Shown here: piece by piece, positions 42,934 to 51,772 of the stretch | Position numbering within the stretch: the stretch's first letter is position 1 | Layout of the letters: each line of letters starts with the position of its first letter | Assembly (NCBI RefSeq): GCF_013401555.1 | Contig: NZ_CP058552.1 | Coordinates: forward strand, 1,364,001-1,428,000 | Source of the DNA: Paenibacillus sp. E222 | GTDB lineage: Bacteria > Bacillota > Bacilli > Paenibacillales > Paenibacillaceae | Direction of reading: 5' to 3' | Length of the DNA: 64,000 nucleotides | Translations under genes and position numbers: made by a program | Notes under the pieces: generated by a model | Databases searched by the model: none | What the model was told of the DNA's origin: nothing | Seen by the model: the letters and a program-made list of their open reading frames with translations, nothing else

Positions 42934-45900
42934 GCTCCACCACCCTCTGGTAATAAAACGACAATAGTTGTTCCCTTTCCTTCCTCGCTGTATAGACGTA
43001 AACTTGCATTTTTCATTAATTTGAATTTCTTTAATGGATTCATAAAACCAATACGTGTGCTTTCTTCATTAATCAGCTTCTGAAGTTTTTCCTCAGGAAT
43101 ACCTACACCATTATCATAGATTTTAATTCGGACAAATTGGCCTTCCCGTTGAATACTTACCTCAATTGTACCGCCTTCTTGTTTCTTAGAGATCCCATGG
43201 AAAACAGCATTTTCAACTAATGGCTGAATGGAGAGTGCTGGAATCATAAATTGAATGGACTCGTCAATATCATATTTAATATTTAAACGATCACCAAAAC
43301 GCATCTTTTCAATATATAAGTATGCCTTGACAAGCTCTACCTCTTCTTCGACAGAGACAAAGCTATTTCGGTAATGGACATTGAGTTTGGCACGGAAGTA
43401 GGTTGCAAGACAGTAGAGTGCTTCTCGTGTGTTGTTCATATCCGTATAGCTTAAACCAATAATTGTATTCAGCGTGTTGTAGACAAAATGCGGTGTGACC
43501 TGTGAATACAAATAATTCAGTTCTACTTCAATTGCATCAATTGAAGATTGACGGATGGCTAACAGAGATTCAATACGAATAAATAGTTTATCCATTAAAA
43601 TAGGTTTTTGTAAGTAATCATTTGCACCAACTTGTAAAGATAACACTAAATCAGAATGCTTCATGATTGCTGTTAAGATAATAATCGGTAGTTCCAACAT
43701 ATCATATTGTTTTCGTACTTGCTTACACAGCTCATAACCTGACATTCCATTCATCATTAAATCGATTAACATACAATCTACCTGATTCGTCTTAATATAG
43801 TCTACTGCATCGAAACCATTATCTACTGCAATTACAGTATATCCCTTAAGTCGTAACGCCTCGGCTAAAACTTGTATATTGACATGGTTATCGTCCACCA
43901 CAAGTATCTTTTTATTATTTCCTTTATACATGAGTGGCAATTGAAGCTGTAATTCTTTGGTTCTATGCCCGGTAGATGATTGCTCAATGCTCATATGCTC
44001 TCCATTAGCAAGTGGCATTGTAAATGTAAATGTAGTACCTTCTCTTACCGTACTTGTAACATAAATCTCGCCTGTTAACTTTTCGACAATGTTTTTAGTG
44101 ATACTTAATCCCAAACCGAGCCCTTCTTTTTTATGATTATTTCCTTGATAAAAGGCATCAAAGATACGGTCTATATCTGGTGCCGGAATACCACAGCCTG
44201 TATCTCTTACTTGGATGACCATCTGATGTTGATGGACATAGGCTTTCACAATGATTTCTCCAACTTCTGTATATTTAATGGCATTGTGCAGCAAGTTGTA
44301 TAGAACCTGCTTAAAACGTAATTCGTCTGTGTACATATTCGGTAAATTCGAACCAACCTCTGCATCAATACTTACTAGGTGATTCATTGGCATCACACTA
44401 CGAATTTCTAACACAACTTCCGTAATAACAGAGGGTGAAACACTAGAAGGGGCAACCCTTACTTCTCCTGTCATTTGATTCGAAGAGAACAACAAATCCT
44501 CTACTAAATGTCCTAAACGCTGAGTCACACTATGAATTAAAATGACTTGCTCCTGTTGAGTCCGTTTTAGAGGGCCTTGAGCTCCTTCCATTAAGGACTT
44601 TGATAAATTTAAAATACCGTTAAGGGGTGTCCGTAATTCATGAGAAGTTTTCAGTAAAAATATATCCTTCATTTGATTATGTGTGAGCAATTCCTCTGAT
44701 AAGGCCTGGATTTTTAAAATAGTCTGGTTTGCACGGGAATTTAATAACGAAGCAAATCCGAATAATATTAGTAAAAATAATGCGAATTCTGTGTAATCTA
44801 TGGGAACGCCCATTATAAAGTTAAAAGTCAGTAAAATGGTATAACAACTAATAGCCGAAATCACGATTAGAACATAACGAACGCCTTCAAGGTGATGTAA
44901 CATTACTTTAATAAGAGTCCATAGATTATAGAATATGACTGGAGCCGTAACACAGATATATGCCATTTTTCTAAGGAACAACTCCAAATCTGAAGAAGCT
45001 CTGTGATTTTGGGTAATTGGGTTATAAATACCATAAAAAATAATTACAACCCCAAGTAAAATCATAAACATATATATTGTTTTTCTTCTTTGTACTTGCG
45101 GGTACATGGAATGAATAAACAGCGTTAAAGTTAGTAGCGCTATCGGAATAATACTGAGCTGTAGACGCAATTGATTGAAGGGGGAGATATCGGGAAATAA
45201 CAGGAAAAACACTTTTTGATTAATAAATGACATATACAGTCCCAATGAAATGGTAAAAAGACCAAAAAATAATTCTTCTTTGCGTTTACGATTCTGTAAA
45301 AATGTAAAGATATAAATGATTCCGAACAACACATGCCCAATAGATACTAATGCGTCTAGAAATACTTTCCAACGATATTGGTGCTGGATGACTTCCATCG
45401 TACCAAATTCAATAGGATAGACAATACCAGCCTGTGGGGAATTATAGTTGGTTACATGGATAACAATATTCAGTTCTTTATTTTCGCTACGAGCAAAAAC
45501 TGTATATTTATCATCATTCTCGGACCCATATTCACTTAAAACTGTGCTTGTCTTCCCCTTTGCTCCTACCTCTACATCATTTATAAACACACGATTCGCT
45601 TGACGAATAGTCCGTATAAACAAACCGTAGAACCCCTCCGTTGGTACATGTACCTTGACATAATAGGTCCCAACTGAAATTCCCTCTTTGTTGGGCTCTA
45701 CATACTCTCTCCAGTTAAATGGCACATCAAGTGTGATTCGTTTATTCTGATCGTTATTGATCTGTTCCAAAGAAGGAATTAAAACATTTGGATAAAAATA
45801 CCAATTACCTTCCAGCTTAACCGGTCTTTGTAATTGCTCAGTGGATATCTTTACCGTTCCATCTTGTACAATTTTGGAATGGTTACTGGTAATATAATGC

Positions 45901-45977
45901 CAATTGCCAAGTGAAAAGACACTAACAAACAGCATGATAATACTCAAAATGATTAGGATATTCCTTTTCACTATCAT
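42930..45977 (-). CDS. hybrid sensor with two histidine kinase modules (7TMR-DISM, HisKA-HATPase, REC, LytS-type kinase)
   Basis: 1015 residues. An N-terminal anchor leads to an extracytoplasmic jelly-roll sensor (about 50-200, WYFYPNVLIPSLEQ, VRVFINDVEVGAKG-like) and seven membrane segments (about 210-425), the 7TMR-DISM plan. The first kinase has His446 in LKTSHELRTPLNG and an HATPase with NLLHNAIKYTEVG and DTGCGIP, GLGLGLSI. A receiver follows with Asp739 in MLIDLMMNGMSG. A second, LytS/YesM-type kinase has His830 in QVTPHFVYNTLN and its own ATPase (QPLVENAVFHGI, DNGVGIP). The two kinases in one chain are unusual. AT-rich; operon with the SARP-like regulator; direct repeats upstream. Confidence 0.92.
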   Translation of the reverse strand: MIVKRNILIILSIIMLFVSVFSLGNWHYITSNHSKIVQDGTVKISTEQLQRPVKLEGNWYFYPNVLIPSLEQINNDQNKRITLDVPFNWREYVEPNKEGISVGTYYVKVHVPTEGFYGLFIRTIRQANRVFINDVEVGAKGKTSTVLSEYGSENDDKYTVFARSENKELNIVIHVTNYNSPQAGIVYPIEFGTMEVIQHQYRWKVFLDALVSIGHVLFGIIYIFTFLQNRKRKEELFFGLFTISLGLYMSFINQKVFFLLFPDISPFNQLRLQLSIIPIALLTLTLFIHSMYPQVQRRKTIYMFMILLGVVIIFYGIYNPITQNHRASSDLELFLRKMAYICVTAPVIFYNLWTLIKVMLHHLEGVRYVLIVISAISCYTILLTFNFIMGVPIDYTEFALFLLILFGFASLLNSRANQTILKIQALSEELLTHNQMKDIFLLKTSHELRTPLNGILNLSKSLMEGAQGPLKRTQQEQVILIHSVTQRLGHLVEDLLFSSNQMTGEVRVAPSSVSPSVITEVVLEIRSVMPMNHLVSIDAEVGSNLPNMYTDELRFKQVLYNLLHNAIKYTEVGEIIVKAYVHQHQMVIQVRDTGCGIPAPDIDRIFDAFYQGNNHKKEGLGLGLSITKNIVEKLTGEIYVTSTVREGTTFTFTMPLANGEHMSIEQSSTGHRTKELQLQLPLMYKGNNKKILVVDDNHVNIQVLAEALRLKGYTVIAVDNGFDAVDYIKTNQVDCMLIDLMMNGMSGYELCKQVRKQYDMLELPIIILTAIMKHSDLVLSLQVGANDYLQKPILMDKLFIRIESLLAIRQSSIDAIEVELNYLYSQVTPHFVYNTLNTIIGLSYTDMNNTREALYCLATYFRAKLNVHYRNSFVSVEEEVELVKAYLYIEKMRFGDRLNIKYDIDESIQFMIPALSIQPLVENAVFHGISKKQEGGTIEVSIQREGQFVRIKIYDNGVGIPEEKLQKLINEESTRIGFMNPLKKFKLMKNASLRLYSEEGKGTTIVVLLPEGGGA

Positions 45978-46055
45978 GCCTCCATATATGAGTGAATTCT
46001 TATGTATGTTTACATCATAGGGTTAATGTTTTTTTCAATCAACTCCTTTTGGAAT

Positions 46056-46087
46056 GTTATCATACTGCGCTTGAACAAAATCTGAAC
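46056..46087 (-). promoter_or_regulatory. 11-bp-period direct repeat upstream of the sensor kinase operon (site B)
   Basis: On the minus strand GTTCAG (46087-46082) and GTTCAA (46076-46071) recur at 11 bp; 9 nt further lies GATAAC (46061-46056), a weak -10. Same arrangement as sites A and C. Confidence 0.5.
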
Positions 46088-46123
46088 AACGGATCAGGGT
46101 CCTAAAACATGTATTCATATCAA

Positions 46124-46165
46124 AAACACCCAGTCAAGGTTAAGATCCTAGACTGGGTGTTTCCT
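46124..46165 (-). terminator. Rho-independent terminator after the second SLH gene
   Basis: On the minus strand AAACACCCAGTC (46162-46151) / GACTGGGTGTTT (46135-46124), followed by TTGATATG. Confidence 0.82.
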
Positions 46166-46212
46166 TTAGCTACATTTCTTAGCTACAGATATTACTTTTG
46201 CAGCACTTACAC

Positions 46213-49200
46213 CTATCGGATGGTTAATTCCACCACGTCTTCATCCTTAGTATTATGGGCAGCATCTTCTAGGTTATTAACCTTTATAGTTACTGTACCA
46301 GCCGCTGTAATATCAGCTTGTAATGTTACTGTCAACGTTTTCTTATCTTCCGACCAAACTCCCGATCCCGGATCGATCTCTTGGTCACCGATAGATAGTA
46401 GACTGAAAGTTACGGGTTCACTAAATGTCAGCTCAACACTTTCACCCATACTAGCTTTTCCATCAACATTATGATCTACTAATGCTGCTGATGTAAGGGT
46501 TGGAACTTTACTTTCCTTAATAGTGACAGGGAAAACTTTCGTTTTCTTCATCCCATTGTGTGTAAATGTAGCTGTTAATGTCACCAGATCATCTGCATCG
46601 TCATTGCTGCTTCTAGTAACCGTTCCATCAGCATGGACTGTTGCACCATCAACTGTATCTGCAGTCCATTCGACTAGAACACCATCTACATCTGTTGGTA
46701 AATTTAAAGCCTCTGTTACTCCCTGTAAGGTTGGATTACTGGCTTTAATTAAGTTTTCATCAATTTTTGCCCGTGCCTCATCAAGTACTGCCAAGTCATC
46801 AGGATTATGCTCATACGCATCTTTAGTTTTTCCAGCACCAGCAGCATCTAAATCAAATATAGTAGTATCTGAAATATTTAAATTTGCATAGTTGACGTTA
46901 TTTCCAATCCCAAATCCATTGGCGGCTGGAGCCGTGATAACAATTTCACTAGCACCACTCGTTGTTAAACTAGAGCCCTCTCCCAGGTAAATCCCATATA
47001 CGGTACCAGGGAAAGTACTTGTTTTCACATTTATTGTACTATCAGTGATATTTACAGTAGCACCTTTGGAAGTCTGAATACCATTGGCACCTCCGTTTGC
47101 ACCATTTGATGAGATTGTAGAATTAATAATGTCTATTGAAGCACCTTCTACATCAGCTCGTACTCCAATTGCATAATAAGAACTATTGTCAGAATTCGTA
47201 AAATGAACTGAAATAGTTGTATCTTTTATTTCTAGTTTTGCATTAGCATTTTTTAATAGAATCCCTGAAGCTCCATAACCACCACCTGCTGGAAAATCCA
47301 CCGTTACATGATCAAGTATAACGTCCGCAGATCCACTTATATAAACTGGTCCACGTTCACCATCTTGTGCTGTTCCTAAATAGCTACCTTTAACTGTTAG
47401 ATTTTTCAGTAAAACTTCACTTGGAGTAGCTGTGACCGCCACTCCAGCCGTAAATTCCAATTTATTCTGACCATCAATAATAACAGGGTTTGCTAAAGCT
47501 ACTTTAGGAACTGAAATAGGATTTGTTACGGTATCATCCACTGTTATTGTTTTTACCAAACCATCTCTCACATAGTTATGATTAACACTATTTACGACTT
47601 CCGTACTGTCTTTTACACGTAAAACAGTCGAAGTGGTAACCTTAAGAGTTTCCCCGTCTGCAAAAGCGACTTTTTGCGAATTACCGCTTTTTGTAACAGT
47701 TACAGACTTGAGTGAAAATGAACCTGATGCGATGGAACCTTGAGCGATATCTTCATCTGTGTATGAGATTTCCAAGCCTTCAACTGGTTCCCCATTCTGT
47801 GAGAAAGTCATTGAATTTTGTATTTTCCCAGCTGCTTCACTGACAACTGCGCCATTCTCCCAAATAAAGTCGCCTGTTAAATCATTTTGAACAATTTCAT
47901 GAGCAAATGGAACATGCTGTAATTTGACCGAATTGGTTATACTTTGACCACCATTTGCATCTTTTACTGAGCCTTCCACTAGGGAAATATCAGAGCCAAC
48001 TTTAAAAACATTAGCGCTGGTAATGTCTCCACCGATGGTCATGGTGAGGCTTGTCCCATCCTGAGACCAAACCGCTTTGATTGGATATTGATCAGTACCC
48101 ATCCCAAAAACGAAATCTTTCCCAAAAAGATGCTCATCAATACTGTGATCCTCTGTATTCCCGCTATATCGAACGGGTTCACTAAATTTGAATGTAATTG
48201 TATCTCCTGGTGAAGAATCTCCGTCTTTATCGATATCATTTAAAATGGCACTCACTAGGTAAGGCTTTTTCGATTCTAACACTGTAGTTTCGATGGAAGT
48301 CTCCTTGATTGCATTTCCATTCGTTGCTGTAACCTTTAACAAAAGTTGATCATTCTCATTATCCGCATCATCTTGCATTACGTTTCCTGTTGAAAGATCA
48401 ATGCTTGCGTTATGGTCGCCCACTTTTGTAGCTGAATCCCATTTAAAGCTTGTACCATTCGGTCCCACTGTAACTAAATCAAGCGGAGTGGACACCTGCT
48501 CTAAGCTTGGGTTTTCTTTTTTAATAAGTGAAGGGAGCAATGCCGTATCGACTACTAACTTTAATTCATTCTCTGTTAAAGGCTTCCCTTTTTCAGCAAT
48601 CGCTTTTTTCACTGCGGTTGTTACATCTGTGATATTTTCTGGAGTAACACCTTTAATATCAATACCTTCAAATAGTTTTACTAAATCATCTGCACCGGGT
48701 GCTGGTGTTGCATTGATTTTATCTTGCATTACCTCTACAGGGCGTTTAATCGTATGTGTCATTTTACCACTAGCATCCACTGTTACGATAATTTGTGCTT
48801 CCTTTAAGGAAGGTGCATCTTCTTTAATCGAAATAGTAGCTGTACCCGGACCTTTGGATGTGATGACGATCTCTCCATCCTTTAAGGTAGCGGTTGCGAC
48901 CGTTCCATTACTTGATGTAACTGTTGTACCAATCATGCCTACAGCAAGTGGATCTTCGTTGTCTGTATCTTCAATATTATTGGCTTTTAAAGTTTGTGAA
49001 ACAAATGGATTCGGTGTGCCCCCATTGTTTCCACCGTCTGTTGATCCGCCACCGTTAGATCCGCCTCCACTCGAAGGCGCAGTCGGTGTTGTTGGAGTTA
49101 TCGGGGGGGTAGAGCGTTCTACCTGCGCGGTATTCGTCACATTTTTTATTGCTGAAGATATACCTCCCGGGTATTTTACAGCTTCCTCAGGCTTTATATT

Positions 49201-50607
49201 TACTGGCTTAATTAAAGTATCAATTGTAGTGTCTTTTGGGACAATCAGTTGACTTCCGTATTGTTTCGTTTCTACTGTCGACAGTTGGGCTTTGTTTTCA
49301 AGCGTTACTTTTATTGGCGTTTCAATTGTTAAATGGTTTGTTTCAAGCTGTCCTTTGACGACTACGTTCTGATTCCCATTAAAATGGATTGAATTAATTT
49401 TACCGGCAACTTCGATACCTGATACATTATTACCAACCTTAATAGATGGTGTAGCCTTGTTCGTGACAATTTCAGTGTTGTCACGATTCACAACAATTTC
49501 ATCTACTGTTGTGTTCGTAAGCTTAATAACTGATTTCTGCTCACGCTTTGCTTCCCCTTCAATGATCAAGTTTCCGTTTAATGCAAGCCCATTTAATTCA
49601 ATTTGCTTTTGGTCACCTTTTTTAACCGTAATATCACCAGTAATATTAGCATTTGCCAGCTTAATATAATCGCCTGCAATGGTTATATTGGCTTCGACAG
49701 TACCTCCAGCCAAATCCAATGTTAGCGGGTTATCAATAGTTCCTCCATTGGTCAATTCCAGGTTACGAATACCGATAATTTTTGTGCCAATTTTGATAAA
49801 ATCTAAATTTGCCTCATTCAACGCTGCTAAATTTTTTGAATGAAGTAATGGCTGGAGCTCTTTTTTGATGTAAAATACCTGACCACCCATAGTCATTTTA
49901 TTGCCGCTAATTTCAGAAATAATTTTCTCATCTGGTTGGCGGTTATCACGATAATCTGTTGTTTTCTCGGATCTTATTGTAAATGCTGCCATATCTCCGC
50001 GAGTTAGTGTCGAAATTCCACCATATTTTAGGGCGGATTGTCCGGTTGTAATACCTAGATCATATAAGGTTTGAATATATGGAGCGGCCCAATTATTTTT
50101 TAATTGTGTATCCGTAAATGGTAAATTAATTTCTTTGGCGGGTTCTAGACCATAGCCATTGACAATAATTTTTGCCATTTGATTTCGTGTAATAGGTGAG
50201 TTCGGTTTAAATGTCCCATCCTGAAAGCCATCGATAACACCTGCTTCTTTTAATGCTTCTATGTACGGGTATGCCCAGTCACTCGTTGAAACATCCTTAA
50301 ACGTAGGATTAAAAGATTTGGTAACATTTAAGCCTAGATTGAGTGCCAGAATTTTTGAGGCTTCTGCTCGTGTTAACAATCCTCCTGGTTTGAATGAACC
50401 ATCTTTATAACCACTAACAAAACCACGCTCAAATAATTCATTCACATATTCATAATAATCCGAAGCAGCTTTGATATCTGTAAACGTTTCCCCATTCTCA
50501 CTCGCTTTTATATAGTCCGGTGCCACAACGGTAAGTGCGCTTGTTGCAATCGTTGTAGCAAGTGCTACTTTGAAAAATTTGTCATATAATACGGTGTTTT
50601 TATTCAT
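46213..50607 (-). CDS. giant SLH-domain cell-surface protein with beta-helix and repeated Ig-like modules
   Basis: 1464 residues. The signal peptide is about 1-36. Three SLH repeats lie at the N-terminus (about 40-215: GYKDGSFKPGGLLTRAEASKILA, GFQDGTFKPNSPITRNQMAKIIV, LTRGDMAAFTI). A beta-rich segment and a Pro/Thr/Gly/Ser linker (about 495-540) follow. A module of atrophied Ig-like plus SbsA-like domains (about 690-900) recurs at about 1285-1464 (KKPYLVSAILNDIDKDGDSS against KVPTLTSAALVDHNVDGKAS). Between them is a right-handed beta-helix (about 1060-1250, LEIKDTTISVHF, IDIINSTISSNG, VNITDSTINVKT). Probably adhesive or carbohydrate-binding. AT-rich; direct repeats upstream. Confidence 0.9.
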   Translation of the reverse strand: MNKNTVLYDKFFKVALATTIATSALTVVAPDYIKASENGETFTDIKAASDYYEYVNELFERGFVSGYKDGSFKPGGLLTRAEASKILALNLGLNVTKSFNPTFKDVSTSDWAYPYIEALKEAGVIDGFQDGTFKPNSPITRNQMAKIIVNGYGLEPAKEINLPFTDTQLKNNWAAPYIQTLYDLGITTGQSALKYGGISTLTRGDMAAFTIRSEKTTDYRDNRQPDEKIISEISGNKMTMGGQVFYIKKELQPLLHSKNLAALNEANLDFIKIGTKIIGIRNLELTNGGTIDNPLTLDLAGGTVEANITIAGDYIKLANANITGDITVKKGDQKQIELNGLALNGNLIIEGEAKREQKSVIKLTNTTVDEIVVNRDNTEIVTNKATPSIKVGNNVSGIEVAGKINSIHFNGNQNVVVKGQLETNHLTIETPIKVTLENKAQLSTVETKQYGSQLIVPKDTTIDTLIKPVNIKPEEAVKYPGGISSAIKNVTNTAQVERSTPPITPTTPTAPSSGGGSNGGGSTDGGNNGGTPNPFVSQTLKANNIEDTDNEDPLAVGMIGTTVTSSNGTVATATLKDGEIVITSKGPGTATISIKEDAPSLKEAQIIVTVDASGKMTHTIKRPVEVMQDKINATPAPGADDLVKLFEGIDIKGVTPENITDVTTAVKKAIAEKGKPLTENELKLVVDTALLPSLIKKENPSLEQVSTPLDLVTVGPNGTSFKWDSATKVGDHNASIDLSTGNVMQDDADNENDQLLLKVTATNGNAIKETSIETTVLESKKPYLVSAILNDIDKDGDSSPGDTITFKFSEPVRYSGNTEDHSIDEHLFGKDFVFGMGTDQYPIKAVWSQDGTSLTMTIGGDITSANVFKVGSDISLVEGSVKDANGGQSITNSVKLQHVPFAHEIVQNDLTGDFIWENGAVVSEAAGKIQNSMTFSQNGEPVEGLEISYTDEDIAQGSIASGSFSLKSVTVTKSGNSQKVAFADGETLKVTTSTVLRVKDSTEVVNSVNHNYVRDGLVKTITVDDTVTNPISVPKVALANPVIIDGQNKLEFTAGVAVTATPSEVLLKNLTVKGSYLGTAQDGERGPVYISGSADVILDHVTVDFPAGGGYGASGILLKNANAKLEIKDTTISVHFTNSDNSSYYAIGVRADVEGASIDIINSTISSNGANGGANGIQTSKGATVNITDSTINVKTSTFPGTVYGIYLGEGSSLTTSGASEIVITAPAANGFGIGNNVNYANLNISDTTIFDLDAAGAGKTKDAYEHNPDDLAVLDEARAKIDENLIKASNPTLQGVTEALNLPTDVDGVLVEWTADTVDGATVHADGTVTRSSNDDADDLVTLTATFTHNGMKKTKVFPVTIKESKVPTLTSAALVDHNVDGKASMGESVELTFSEPVTFSLLSIGDQEIDPGSGVWSEDKKTLTVTLQADITAAGTVTIKVNNLEDAAHNTKDEDVVELTIR

Positions 50608-50658
50608 CCTACTACTTCCTCCTCGTGATTTAATTTCAGTTTGATAGATATGTCCTTA

Positions 50659-50691
50659 ATTTAACGAAGTGCATCTGAACAAAATCTGAAC
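50659..50691 (-). promoter_or_regulatory. 11-bp-period direct repeat and -10 box of the giant SLH gene (site C)
   Basis: On the minus strand GTTCAG (50691-50686) and GTTCAG (50680-50675) at 11 bp, then 10 nt to TTAAAT (50664-50659), exactly the spacing of site A. Confidence 0.55.
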
Positions 50692-50704
50692 AAAATTAAG
50701 ACGC

Positions 50705-50858
50705 GATGGCGGATGGAGGCAGAGGATCGGTGCATCGCTTGTGGATGCTTCCGGGGAGGGGGCGTTCATAAAGAAGTGAGAGGTACCCTTGGTTAGTCCG
50801 TTACCGGACTGTATGGCATTTTTGGCGACGGCACAACGGTGGCGATCGAGATGGCACG
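50705..50858 (+). pseudogene. decayed glycerate kinase fragment
   Basis: Three short reading segments in different frames copy glycerate kinase in order: MADGGRGSV, then LVDASGEGA, then YGIFGDGTTVAIEMA. They correspond to MADGGEGTV, LVDASGGV and YGILGDGLTAAIEMA of the intact gene at 34998 (about residues 45-100). At least two frameshifts and both ends missing. It lies just outside the right side of the AT-rich surface-protein block. Confidence 0.72.
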
Positions 50859-50910
50859 TATACATTTTTGATCTAACGAAACACCCGAGAATCCACGAGT
50901 GGTAACAAAG

Positions 50911-50938
50911 AAGAGGCCATCCCTGGGGTTGGCCTTTT
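50911..50938 (-). terminator. probable terminator after the GbsR-type gene
   Basis: AGGCCA (50914-50919) / TGGCCT (50930-50935) with a short loop; T-containing tails on both strands. It lies 68 nt past the regulator stop. Confidence 0.5.
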
Positions 50939-51005
50939 GCTGGTTTTTTCGTAAGAAGCTCGTTTCATTAAGATCGTTATACTGGAGATTCTTCGCAACG
51001 CTGCA

Positions 51006-51572
51006 TTAATCACTTTCATGCGGAGCGTCTTTGTAAAAAACACCTTCCCGCAGTTGATCTACAAATCCCTGCAACCATTCATAATACTGCTCGGCATGCT
51101 GAAGTTTATGCAAATCGCGCAAAGCGTCTTCCCGTTCCTCCGGTGGAGTTGTTCTGGCGAGAATAATTTCCGATAACTGCGGAATGACCTCCCGAAGGCT
51201 TTCCTGCATCACGTCGATTTCCCGTTGAAGCTTGGCCCCGAAGAAGTTCTGAAACGTACGGAAAAAGTTTGTTTCGGCCAGATACTGATCCTGCCGTTCC
51301 CGCTTTTCCTCCAATTTATAGATCATCTGAGATTCGGTAAGCGAACGTACAGCATAACTCATATTACTTTTGCTCATGTTCATGGACGTTTTCATCTCTT
51401 CCAGTGTCATGGGGCGATCCTCAAAATACATAATGCCATACAGTTGGCCAAATGAATGATTGACTCCGTACAGATCCATGGTATTGGCAATGGCGTCAAT
51501 GACTTTTTCCCTCAGCTCGGGCCGATAGGACAACGACGAATGGTTCTGGTCCTCGGCAGCTTCTTTTCCCAC
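51006..51572 (-). CDS. GbsR/MarR-type transcriptional regulator
   Basis: 188 residues. The winged HTH (about 25-95) has VNHSFGQLYGIMYFEDRPMTLEEMKTSMNMSKSNMSYAVRSLTESQMIYKLEEKRERQDQYLAE, close to GbsR/OpcR regulators, which in Bacillus sense choline. A helical C-terminal region follows. GTG 51572 has GAGGTGA 5 nt upstream. Divergent from a six-gene transport/phosphatase operon, which it presumably controls; an inverted repeat at 51677-51696 lies in the gap. Confidence 0.87.
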   Translation of the reverse strand: MGKEAAEDQNHSSLSYRPELREKVIDAIANTMDLYGVNHSFGQLYGIMYFEDRPMTLEEMKTSMNMSKSNMSYAVRSLTESQMIYKLEEKRERQDQYLAETNFFRTFQNFFGAKLQREIDVMQESLREVIPQLSEIILARTTPPEEREDALRDLHKLQHAEQYYEWLQGFVDQLREGVFYKDAPHESD

Positions 51573-51676
51573 AATCTCACCTCTAGTATATGGATGGGAC
51601 TCCCTGTTTCCTTTTCATATTTTACATGACCTCGCGTTATTTTAACATAACCCGGAATTAGTTTTTTCAAATGTAT

Positions 51677-51696
51677 TATACAATCATTTTTGTACA
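51677..51696. promoter_or_regulatory. inverted repeat in the GbsR/ABC divergent region
   Basis: TATACAA (51677-51683) and TTGTACA (51690-51696), one mismatch, 6-bp spacer; a possible operator of the GbsR-type protein. Confidence 0.35.
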
Positions 51697-51772
51697 GAAG
51701 AGATTAAAGGGAGTTTGAAGGCATGAATTTTAGAAAAATTAAATAAAATTTGGACGATTAGGAGTGTGCAAA

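Noticed and set aside
48401..49252. Open frame with hydrophobic stretches and a Pro/Gly-rich segment opposite the giant SLH gene
   Set aside because: It mirrors the Gly/Ser/Thr linker and beta-rich codons of the SLH gene and has no initiation signal.
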